Shown piece after piece: positions 1 to 9,786 of a stretch of 64,000 nt of DNA; position 1 is the stretch's first letter, and every line of letters begins with the position of its first letter. Origin of the DNA: Climacium dendroides. Taxonomy: Eukaryota > Streptophyta > Bryopsida > Hypnales > Climaciaceae. Made by a program: the position numbers and the translations under genes. The DNA is taken from positions 15,876,047 through 15,940,046 of the forward strand of contig OX467087.1 in the NCBI GenBank assembly GCA_950106755.1, given 5' to 3'. The notes beneath the pieces are model-generated. The model did not search any database, was not told the origin of the DNA, and was given only the letters and a program-made list of their open reading frames with translations.

Positions 1-190
1 AGAACTCGCGGCTACTGTCAACAATGAAGGTTGGAATCACGAAATGGTTACTAAGCAATTTTACAAAGAGCCAAACACAGATTCCTACACTATGCAAATG
101 GCGATCTACCAACCATACGAAAGCTCAATCTGTGAAAAAGAGAAGAGAAGAGTCAAGAGGAAGAATCGGGTATGGGCGTGGAGATGTAAC

Positions 191-322
191 TTACTCAAAT
201 ACAACAATGTAGCTACTTCTTTCAGCATTTGCGGCAGCGAAGCAACACGCATATAGAGTGAAGTAAAGAATAAGTTGAAGAGTACGGTTCCACTGATTCT
301 GTTCCGCTTTCTTCCTCGCCAT
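191..322 (-). CDS. possible first coding exon, unknown product (partial)
   Basis: An ATG at 322 (read leftwards) lies in a strong plant start context, with AAA before it and GCG after it. It opens a frame of 43 codons ending at 191. The product starts with a basic stretch (MARKKAEQNQWNR) followed by a hydrophobic segment (LQLILYFTLYACCF), like a signal anchor or small membrane protein. A GT-type donor could lie near the serines at the end of the frame, so the stop may be intronic and the gene may run out of the window on the left. The GC-rich DNA to the right would then be its promoter and leader. I do not recognise the family, and chance is a real alternative. Confidence 0.22.
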   Translation of the reverse strand: MARKKAEQNQWNRTLQLILYFTLYACCFAAANAERSSYIVVFE

Positions 323-690
323 TTTCACAAGCAAGTCCACTCCAAACTCGCTCCACCTGCTGCCTGCTACCCCTACCACCGCCCCAAACTCGATTCCAGC
401 ACTACCAAAACTTTCCGCGAGATCGATGCCACAACTACAACTACAACTCCGTTTGCACCGATCGGTTTTCCTGCAAGTACAAATCCGTTTAAGCCAGTCT
501 TCTGTCCTCGCCGCAGGAAAGCGGTGCCTCCTTCAAGGCTCCTCCTTCTTCACGTAGCCTTCTGTTTCACGGTGCCTCCTTCAAGCTCTGTTGAGGACGG
601 ACTTCCTCGCCGCCTCGGTCTGTTACTGGCACCCTGGTCACGAAAGTCCTGCAAATTCAAGGCTCCGTCCTGTTGTGGCCAAAGTTGAGA

Positions 691-1023
691 CTATCCCGCC
701 AAGATGAACAGCTCCGTTGCCAGCGGCGCCGTGCTTCCAGCTACACCGCAACCTCCGGACAAACCGGCGAATCCGTCGCGGATGACTGCTTTGGCAATTG
801 CAGCGGCGCGGTAATATTTGGCACCCTGAAACGCGGCTGCACAAAATTTCCTCTTCGGTAAATGTCCCATTGCCACCACCACCATAATTCCATCAGGTTC
901 ACCAACACTCCATTTGCACGATACTGGGGTCTCAGTGACCGTCGATTCCACGATTTCGTTGGCTAGAACTCCAAGAGCGACTGTAAAGAAGATTCCTCTG
1001 GCTAGATTACTCCATGATCGCAT
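691..1023 (-). CDS. hypothetical ORF, 110 codons, unknown product
   Basis: The frame opens with ATG at 1023 and encodes an N-terminal segment that is amphipathic to hydrophobic (ARGIFFTVALGVLANEIV), then a polar middle and an alanine/glycine-rich tail. The opening part lies in one copy of a tandem duplication. The corresponding frame in the other copy (about 1103-1240) has stop codons, while this copy is open. That fits either a retained coding exon beside a decayed copy, or chance. No domain is recognised and no convincing splice site was identified. Confidence 0.2.
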   Translation of the reverse strand: MRSWSNLARGIFFTVALGVLANEIVESTVTETPVSCKWSVGEPDGIMVVVAMGHLPKRKFCAAAFQGAKYYRAAAIAKAVIRDGFAGLSGGCGVAGSTAPLATELFILAG

Positions 1024-1240
1024 TTTTCAATCCCATTTCAACTCTTTTACTACTAGTAACGAGTTCGGTACTCGAGTCACAGTGATCGATTTCCCGATTT
1101 CCCGATTTCGTTGGCTAGAAATGATGCATGCAAGAGCACCTGTTAAAGGATTCCTGTTGCTGCATTACTCTATCGCATTTTCCAATCCCGATTCCATTTT
1201 CTTACTAGCTAGCAACGTGTTCATTCAGTCGAAGTCGACT
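930..1240. repeat. diverged tandem duplication, period about 152 bp
   Basis: Two adjacent units share blocks in the same order. The block CGATTTCGTTGGCTAGAA occurs at about 951 and 1103. A later block beginning ATCGCATTTT(T/C)CAATCCC occurs in both units, followed by TTACTA(C)TAG. Between blocks the copies differ by substitutions and small indels, so the duplication is old. Confidence 0.75.
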
Positions 1241-2100
1241 ATTTCAACCCTGCCTGCAACTCGCACTGTTCCATTGAAAAACTTTCGGTTAACTGGGACG
1301 CCGTCCGACATATGCGCTCCCCAGATGCGGTAGCTGGAACCCACTCATCAGACTGCCATCCGTCCACCGGGCCCCACGGAGGCACGGACGGCAATCGCAG
1401 GCTCCCATCACTGCGAGAGCGAGAGCGCGGACCCACCCTGACTACTCTGCCACTCAACTGCCGTGATGACGCCGTCCACCACTACATGTTGCCGTTCCGT
1501 TCGGTTTCCTGGAAGCCGGAGACTGTAGCTCCGTCGCCGTCGGTAACACGGAAATCTAACTGGCGGGAACTGAGGGTTGACTAGATTGTTCTGTATTGCA
1601 AAGTGCATGTCTTTTTTTATTGGTATTTTTGTTTTCTATGCATGTTGCAAGGCTCTGAACAGAGAGTGAGTTTCATCCAACACTGTAGACGGGACTCGCG
1701 ATCTAGGCCAGGCGAGGTCGGCGAGGCGCGGCGCGGGCGGACTGGTACAGGCCTACAGGGAAAACTTCAGAATTCCGATTTGGGGGTGTACAGTATGCGG
1801 ATATGCAGTGAAATTATGGAAGCATTGTGGGACACGAGCTATGAACGGATTGAGAACAGTCGTGAGTCTCGTGACGATGATTTCCTTAACTCACTCGCTC
1901 CGCTTGAGCGGAGCCGCGGCGGAAGCACATCGGTGTGTGCATTGTGAGTTCCGTCCGCGGTGACAAAACAGTTGCCGCCGAGCCCAAGCTCGCCTGTTGG
2001 TGCGTACCTTGCGGCAAGCGCGGCACAGGTGTCGCGGAATCCTATCCACGGAATCTTTCGCCCCCGTCATCAGCAGTTTCACTCAGTTCATTTCCTTCAC

Positions 2101-5100
2101 GTTAACTTAACTTACTTTTATTGAGAGAAAAAAGAGTAATGTAGAATTGTAGAAACACTTTTTCTGATCCCACTGTCTTGAAGCCGGAATAATTACCCCC
2201 AAAAATTGATGAGATTATTAGTGAACTGAAGAGAATCCATTGCAACCCCAAGTAATTTTTCGGTGCTTTAGTAATGTTTTACAAATTTTTAAAGTGGAGA
2301 ATATAGGAAAGCCGAAACATAACAGTAAACTCATTTCAAATGGACAACCTTGAAGCATAAAATGTCTCAACTTTCATTCGTTGTTTCAAAAAACTTATCC
2401 CTAAGTCTCATTACTTACTTTTGAAAAGTGATGGAGGTTTTGAGTCATGGAAGTATTTATTCAAGGTCATTTTTTAGATGTTGGAGAAGAATAATGTGAC
2501 AAATAGTTTTTTCTACCTTACTACCTTAGTCTATAATATCCAAATTGTTCCTAAGAGTAAAAAAAAGGGTTCTACTAGGCTATGTAGTCTTCAAAGAGGG
2601 GGAAATGGCCAACCTTGAAAAAGTTGAAGTTATAGTAAACCTTCTTGCACCCCAAGATGTAAAGGGTGTATAGAGGGTCCCAAGACATGCAAGATACTAT
2701 CGAGAGTTGATTGAGGACTTTGCTACTCGTGCACACTCTTTAACCAATTTGATCAAGAAATCAATCAAATTTGATTGAATATTCTTGTAATCTTGTACCA
2801 ACAAAGTTATGATGAATTCGATAAGAGGTTGGCTAATGCCCTAGTTCTCAAATCCCCCAATTGAAACCAACCACTCCATGTCTAATGCGATGCCTTGACA
2901 TTAGCAATAGGTGCTACCTTGTGTCAAATAATAAAGGACACAAGATGTGAATATCTAATTGCCTTCAATGATAGAACGTAATTATACCACCATCCAAAGG
3001 GAATGCCTCGCTATGAAATTTTCAATCAAGAAGTATCGACATTATCTACTTGCCAATCTAGTGGGGTTTTTTGTTGACTAAATGGCCATCAAATATATAG
3101 TAAACAAAAGCAAAACTAAGTAGTAGACTAGCTTGATGGGTCTTATTACTAACAAAGTTTGACTATACGGTAGAATTCAAACTAGAAAAAGAAACATAAG
3201 AGTTAATCACCTATCTAAGATATCCTCAAAATTAGGAACTCAAGAACCGAGTGATGACTTCCCTGATGAACTACTCTTTACTATCAAAGTTGTACCAACT
3301 TGGTATGAGCATCTAGTATAATTTCTAAGCACTCAAAAATGTTACATTGGATTGTTATTGTTGGCATAGAAAACACAAATTATTTTGTTGAACGTCACCT
3401 AAAATTAATCACCTAAAATTATAAAATGTCACAAAACATGGGTTTCTTATAGTATAATTAAGACAACAATCTCCAATAAAAAAACTTAATTCATCAAGGT
3501 CATGCTTCAAAAGTTATAGTTGACGACAACTCCTTCGCTCTAAATGTGACAAAACAACAAAACCAATATTCTTGCAATCGCACTATTAATGATTAAGTTT
3601 TTCCATCTATCTTGTACCTACTTCTACATAATATTTTTTTAAAGAATGAAAACCAAGTGTGTTTATTTTGAATTTTTTTATCCTAACTTTCAAATTGATT
3701 CTTCAACATAAAAAAATAGAAATTCAAAATCAATTTTTTTCATTTTTTAATGCAAATATCTTGCAATCTAAGTAGTCAATGTTTTTGAAATTTCTTCCAT
3801 ACATTTTTATACTAGTGTGGTACAAGATTCCATGGTTAGATTTGGAAAAAATTAGCTTTTATGCTTTTTGCAATACAAATGTCAAGTTTGAGTGATTTTT
3901 GATGAAAAAGGCCTTGGAACTTTAGGGGTTACTGAGTATGATAACATTATTAACTAATGTGAAGGGTAACATCTTTTATTTCCATAATGTAGGGCATTCT
4001 TGTTGTAAATGCAACTCTTGAAAAAATCAAAATTTGAATTGAGAAGATTGATTACAACATAAAAACAAAACAAGACTATAACAAGAGATTTAGAAGTTAG
4101 ACTAGATTGATAAATAAAGGTTAAAATAAGTACAACTAGTATAGACAAGAAAAAAGAACAATGATCTGCTTGACTCTCTATTTATTTACTAATTGGTTGA
4201 CTACACTAAAAACTTTTAGCTTCAAGGTATCTCTAAGGATTGAGTGTCAATTCTCAAGTTACTTGACTTGCACTCAAAGCAATCCAAAGGCAATTGGATT
4301 AGCCCACAAGTTACTTGACATGTACTTTAAGCAACCTAAAAGGTAGTGCTTTTAAGCATCGTAACAACATTTCAAAACCCTCTACAAACCTTCTACACTA
4401 TCCCAAAGCATTTTTCTTTAGTTGATGACTAATTGATGGTTGATATTAGAGTGCAAGTATGTCATATCTATGACAATCTCTTGTCCCTTTCAAAGCATTG
4501 GCCAAAGCCTCTATTGTATTCAATATGTGCATTAAGCCAATCCTAAGGGTTTAAATTGAATTTTTCCTTTAAATATTCAAAATAACTTCTTCAAATTCAT
4601 AGAAATTAAAACAAATAAGTTAAATAATGATATGATCTAAAAGATTTGAATGTTTTTCCAAAGTATGAAGTCTCAAGTGCCGACTCACAAAAATGATGAT
4701 TTCTTATTGCAAGCTTATATATAATCTTGGGTCTTCAATAGTATTTTGAGAACCCATTTCACTATTATATGAAGTTATGGAAGTGACACAAGTGGTGGAA
4801 TTTGAATACTTTATTTTTCCATTATTCAATTTTTTTATTCACCATAGAAGATAAAAACATTTCATTATTCAATAATGAACAAGGTCAATGGCTACTAAAT
4901 CCCAAAAAAGGTAAGCCATAAAAAAACCCTGATATAATCCCCCTTACAATTCAAATACACTAGGATATATGTAAATATATAAAAGTACTTATAAATTCAT
5001 GTACATACATACACATAGACATAGACATTTTTGAACATAGATGTGTTTTCTATAGTTGAGGATATAAAATGATTTTGTATGCATATTATTACATATCTTT

Positions 5101-5444
5101 TAAATCTTATAGTGAACATTCATAAAAATAAATGAATTCAAAAATTCAACATCTTTCTTGAAAGAAAAAAATTGAACAAGGGTCAATTTGAGTGTATTGT
5201 TATTCACCATGCACTCTCATTTCAATGATTTATCATCTATTTTTTTTTAGAGGTGATAAATATTGTTTTTTCTTGAGTATTTCAGCATATTCTAAATCAT
5301 TGAAATTGAGTTTGAGTTCAATATCAAAAATATTGGTCACTTGATAATAAATACTCAATTGTTGTTGTATCTTTGTAATCCCTAATTGTTATGAAGAGGT
5401 TGGTTATAAATAAAAATTCCATATATACATATGTTTGTCATTTC
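2101..5444. other. AT-rich intergenic DNA
   Basis: No gene was found. The stretch is low-GC sequence with frequent stops in all frames. The only recognisable content is a transposon end fragment at 3585-3930. The rest is probably unrecognisably decayed repeats. Confidence 0.6.
3585..3930 (+). mobile_element. fragment of TTAA/CCCCTAA transposon family (right half)
   Basis: The right part matches the right half of the full copy at 21664-22604. Shared landmarks are a 'GCAAATATCTT...AATCTA' block, a 'TTTGAAATTT(C/T)TTCCA' block, a 'TACTAGT' block, and the terminal CCTTGGAACTTTAGGGGTT. The left half is missing, and the outermost TTAA has decayed to TTAC. Confidence 0.65.
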
Positions 5445-6650
5445 TTAACCCCTAAGTGGTTTGAAGGCCACATTGTGTTCTCTAGATTAGTACATGATCC
5501 TTATTCTCCAAATTTCTTATAGAATTGGCCAAATATGTAAACTAAAAAACAAAAGATAAAACAACCATTGATTTTTTCATATTTTCAGAAAAATATTGTG
5601 ACACTCCTTGTTGACATGAAAAGTTGCCGAATATGCTAAAGTGTGTATTTTTAGGCTTACACGTGAACTACTTCCACAACATGTAAGCTCACCCATTCCT
5701 TAAGTCCACATCTGCCATGATCGGGTACATCAGTCTGTTGCAGTTATAGTTGCTTTACTAGCTCCTAGAGACCATGACAAGAGTAGTTTCAAATGGTCCT
5801 TCTTCCCTTCCTGTGGGTAAGAAGTAGGATGTGACCAGTTGTGCAGGTTTTTTGGAAGGGGAAGATGACCAAACTAGTGGTAACCATTGTGGAATATATC
5901 ATCCTATTTCTTGTCCTTATATAAATCAGGGGCATTGTCTAACCATGTGAAGCTTGAATGAGGGTCATTGTCAAGCAATGTCAAGTAAGTTTGGTACTTT
6001 GAATACAGTATGTGTGTGTATGAAATTCCCAAAATGTCGCCCCTCATAATTTTATTTCATCAAAATTTGGCTTGGATCTTGCTTGTATTGTTCTAAAATT
6101 GGTATAGGCCGTGGATAGAGGACATATGTAATACTGTAGAATGGGGTGATGGGGTCCGGATAGCGAGAGTGGGTAGAGGGGCAGGGGCAAATTTGGCGAA
6201 GTGTAGTGGAAAACTATATTGGCTAGCTTTGAATGCAGCAAGCAACCACCAAGAACACTAGCTGGAGGCGCTCATCCCAAGTGCACCTCCCAAATTGAAG
6301 TTTACAAACACCAATCATTTGTGGTCCATACTTTCTGGAAATTGGTAGGGAGGTAGATATGCTCATGCTTGCATATCCCTTCTCTTGGCTGCATCACATC
6401 CTCAAAGTTCAGAACACTCCAAAAATCACATTGTGCAATAAATGTCAACAATACTTTGACCCCTAAAATCTCTTAATTCAATGGTGAAAACTAACAAAAA
6501 TTGGGGGAGAGGAGCGCAATCCAACTATGAATGAAATTCAATGGTGAAGTCGAGTGGATGTCATTTCTCCACCTAAAGTGCCCAAAACTCTGTATATAGG
6601 TCTGCAATGGCTGGGAATGGCTAAAATCGGCCTAGACGCTTAGGGGTTAA
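5445..6650. mobile_element. candidate two-ended element of the TTAA/CCCCTAA family
   Basis: The left end reads TTAACCCCTAAGTGG with AAGGCC shortly after. The right end reads GGCCTAGACGCTTAGGGGTTAA. These ends are inverted repeats, and TTAA flanks both. The interior is not visibly similar to the copies at 21.7 or 55.2 kb, so this is either another subfamily or a chance pairing of two solo ends. No transposase frame is visible inside. Confidence 0.5.
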
Positions 6651-7793
6651 AGAGTTTCTTAGAGGATTGATAATTCATCAAATAATTCAGTGAAGTTGCA
6701 CAGAAGATCTTGAAGAAAATTTAATTTAATTGTGTATTACTTTGCAAAGTTTCATTACCATTCAATAGGGCAATCTCAAGATCAAAATGATCAAAATTGA
6801 CCAAAATTGTGAAAATAAATTGTCCCACCTTTGAAAAAAATAATGCACTTTAATCCTTAATCAAGATTTTTTGATAGTAGATGGAAAGTAAATTTAGAGT
6901 TTCATAGGCAAAATAAATTTTGATATGACTATTTGTAGTATTTTCATTTTTGCAAATTTTTATTTTATTTTCATCCCTATATATTGATTCATTTTGCATA
7001 ACAATCGTAAAGCATCGAGTGAACAAAACTAGTCAAATTACTCAAGAATAGACCAAAAAATGATTATTTTAGCTTTCATGATTGATATACTTCATTTGTT
7101 TCATGCAACTCTAGTGGTGAGCTCTTGAAAACATCTATAATCCATTTAGTCAGCAAGGATTGTCTTAGAAAATAAATCCAAAAATTGTTTTGAAAGAGTG
7201 TTTAAGAATTTTGAAATGTTTTTAGTACAAAAGAATGTGAAGTCTTAATAAGTTCGTTGTTTCACTAGGATTGTTTAGTTAAGGCATGGTCTATATAACA
7301 TTTTTCAATGGTCTATTAATCTTCTTTTATAAGCTGCTTAGTGTTACTGATTACAATACACAAGTTCAAGCAACACATTTAACATAGCAAAGCGATGGAT
7401 TCTTCTAATTGTATCAAAATGTTGATCATATTTTAGTTAAAAAAACATGAACCAAACAATCTAAATCAATCAACAAATTAGAGACCTCCAATTGAATATG
7501 CGAATTATTTGAGTTAAAAAGTAATTATAATAATCTTAATACAAAATTGAATTGTTTTTTGTTTTTTGACAAACTACGCAGTTTTGGGTAGAGCTAGAGA
7601 ATTTTTTGGAAGAATTGCCATGTCAAAAGACATTAGAACATAATTATATACAAGAAAACTTGGAAGAAAGCTTTATGGAAGAAAATTGGAGGTTTTGCAC
7701 CTTGCATTTTTTAACTCAATTTTGCACCTTCAAAATTTTTAACTTAAAATTTATCCAAAGTCACACCTACATGATTTTGGGACTTTAGGGGTT
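6651..7793. other. AT-rich intergenic DNA ending in a solo transposon end
   Basis: No gene was found. At 7775-7795 there is one right end of the TTAA/CCCCTAA family (GGGACTTTAGGGGTTAA) with no convincing left partner nearby. Confidence 0.5.
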
Positions 7794-7905
7794 AAAGAGT
7801 GTGATAGTAAAGAGTGTGATATTAAAGAGTGTGACATTAAAGAGCATGATAGTAAAGAGTGTGACATTAAAGAGCATGATAGTAAAGAGTGTGATACCAA
7901 AGAGG
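7794..7905 (+). repeat. 15-bp minisatellite, about 7 units
   Basis: Seven consecutive 15-bp units of the form AAAGAGTGTGATAGT with small variants (GTGACATT, CATGATAGT) start directly at the TTAA end of a transposon terminus at 7792. The first unit begins with the AA of the TTAA, so the array may have expanded from sequence flanking the insertion. Confidence 0.92.
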
Positions 7906-7984
7906 TCTGTCTTGATATTTTCATGCACAGAGGAGAATGCCATTATACTTTTTGGCTTCTTGTCCTTCTTCAACAAACGAGGAT

Positions 7985-8200
7985 TACGAGCATGTCTTTT
8001 GAATTTACGAGCAGCTCTCGGTGTGGATGTGGAAGTTCAAGGAATTTGGGGGTGGAGCATGTCTGTTGGAGTGCCTTGAGATCAAGGACGGAGCTCACTC
8101 GGTGTGAATAATGCGGACAATGTTTTTGTGTGGATTTGGGAAATTCAACAAATTAGGGTAGGAGCATGTCTGTCGAAATGTTTGTGAGAAGCGAGCTCTC
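7985..8200 (+). repeat. diverged ~107-bp direct repeat upstream of the zinc-knuckle gene
   Basis: The block GGAGCATGTCTGT occurs at 8054 and 8161, each preceded by TGTGGAT(G/T)T and followed by a GAGCTC-containing block. A shorter match (CGAGCATGTCTTTT) lies at 7987. The repeats end about 60 bases before the start codon at 8263, so they lie in the probable promoter or 5' leader. Confidence 0.6.
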
Positions 8201-8262
8201 GATGCCGCAAATATCTTTGCATCCACTTGGAAATTTCATTTTACCTACCATCGAGGATTGAG

Positions 8263-8928
8263 ATGACCTTCAAGAAAGAGAAGACGAACGCCAAAGCAGC
8301 TGCAGCGGATCGGATCAAGGCCGCAGCGTTGAGCGCTGTCAAGGGCTTGAGCCGGACGCAAGCGGAGAGAACCGCGGCCGCCGCGGCGCGAAACGTGAAC
8401 GCGTATGGCCAGAAGGAGGAGGGTCCGAGTCGATGGCAGGAGCGGAAGGAAGCCAAGCGCCAGATGTATCTGATGAGCACCGAGAGGGCGGTGATCCTGG
8501 GAGTTCGCAAGGAGGCTTCGAAACCGGGGACGTCGTTCGGGGGTGGGTCACAGCAGTGCCAGAAGTGTTTTCAGATGGGGCACTGGACGTACGAGTGTAA
8601 GAATGAGAGGGTTTACATCTCTCGGCCCACGCGGACGAAGCAGCTAGCCAACCCGAAGCTACGACCAAAGCTTATGGATTCGACCGAAGTTTCCTTCGAC
8701 TCTGGGAAATTGCAACAGCGGGGTGTCAAAACAGACAACGATGCTCGAGAAGAAAAGAGGAGGAATTCACGTAGCGATGATCCTGTTCATTTCAGCAGTG
8801 TGGACAGCCATGTCGAGATCGACAGAAGCGGGGATAATAAGGGGAAGAGTCATTCTGGGAAAATAAAGAGGCGCCGGAGATCACCGTCTGCTTCGCCAAG
8901 CGATGATGTTCGTCTAATGCGTAAATGA
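8263..8928 (+). CDS. ZCCHC10-like zinc-knuckle protein
   Basis: A single-exon gene of 221 residues. A CCHC zinc knuckle lies at residues 99-112 (C99-x2-C102-x4-H107-x4-C112; core [14 protein letters not shown]), followed by NERVYISRP(T)RT. This GHWTYEC plus RP-x-RT signature is typical of the eukaryotic ZCCHC10 family. The N-terminus is alanine/lysine-rich with a probable helix (residues 8-45), and the C-terminus is a charged, low-complexity K/R/S-rich tail ([12 protein letters not shown]) resembling a nuclear localisation or RS-like region. CCHC knuckles usually bind single-stranded nucleic acid; a nuclear RNA-associated role is inferred. I chose the ATG at 8263 because it is the first in-frame ATG and the upstream DNA is AT-rich and repetitive. 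An AATAAA follows about 125 bases after the stop. The frame is intact with higher GC than its surroundings. Confidence 0.87.
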   Translation: MTFKKEKTNAKAAAADRIKAAALSAVKGLSRTQAERTAAAAARNVNAYGQKEEGPSRWQERKEAKRQMYLMSTERAVILGVRKEASKPGTSFGGGSQQCQKCFQMGHWTYECKNERVYISRPTRTKQLANPKLRPKLMDSTEVSFDSGKLQQRGVKTDNDAREEKRRNSRSDDPVHFSSVDSHVEIDRSGDNKGKSHSGKIKRRRRSPSASPSDDVRLMRK

Positions 8929-9786
8929 GCGAGAATACAAACCCTAATTTAACTCATCTGACTTGTTCTCTTTTCGGATGTCTTCAACCTGTGGGGCTCG
9001 TTATAAGGGACACTCGATGTCGCCACTTTTGCTGTTGGAGCATAGTTCATGTTAATAAATTGACCAAATTTCGTGTTGGCAAATTAAAGACAATTCCAAG
9101 GAATCCACTGCAAGGTCGGCCATGGGAGCATGTTTGAAAGATGGGGAGTAGCAGCCTGATGAATATCCAGCTTGGCTTGGGTCGAAGTAAGCTGCGGTGG
9201 TGGAGATGAGGCAAATGCAGATTGGTTGTGGAACATCCTCGAGCCATATTTTGTGTTGTAAAGACCTACGCTTCTGCTATTACGTTGCTCATCATAACAG
9301 AACATTTTCTGTTATAATTTTCGAGTGAATTGCCACCATGTGGTCAGAAAGGCACAAGATGAAGCACACGAAAATTTAAACTCTCAAGGGAAATTAATTA
9401 CTTAGAAACGGGATTTCAAACTTGAGAAGCCACTACATTACAACCCAAACTCACTAACCAAGTATGTGAACCATTCAACCTATAGATGTGCACCCGCAAC
9501 ATTGTCAATCAAGATATGGCCAAAGAACTGGCAAAAAGAATTGGTCACCGAGGATTGAAGAAAGAAAAGTAGACAAGAACCATGAAAGAGTAGCCTTCGA
9601 TAAAATGTGGAGTTTAATCAACTCTTTTTCATTCGTACAGGGGTGAAGGTTGCCTGGCTCTTCCAGAGACCTATGTAAGGAATCTGCAATCGAAGATCAT
9701 CGTTCTAAACACCGGCAACATCAGTTGCTAGGCACAATGTGATAAATTAATAAACCAAGAAGAAAATGAGGAAGGAAAGCTACCCT
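8929..9786. other. convergent intergenic region / 3' UTRs
   Basis: This stretch separates the stop of the plus-strand zinc-knuckle gene from the stop of the minus-strand Nudix gene. It is moderately GC-rich and probably holds both 3' UTRs. No further gene was found. Confidence 0.55.
9054..9059 (+). terminator. possible polyadenylation signal of the zinc-knuckle gene
   Basis: The hexamer AATAAA lies 126 bases after the stop at 8928, at a normal distance for a plant 3' UTR. In AT-rich DNA the hexamer alone is weak evidence. Confidence 0.35.

Larger units (their letters stand above)
330..2100. other. GC-rich block without a recognisable gene
   Basis: This block has clearly higher GC and CpG content than the AT-rich DNA to its right, with a sharp boundary near 2100. 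Open frames exist on both strands, but none resembles a protein family I know. It may be a promoter or 5' region, or old duplicated gene DNA, since it contains the tandem duplication at 930-1240. Confidence 0.5.

Noticed and set aside
275..688. 137-codon plus-strand frame rich in P, S, T and R
   Set aside because: GC-rich shadow frame with no domain; overlaps better-supported minus-strand possibilities.
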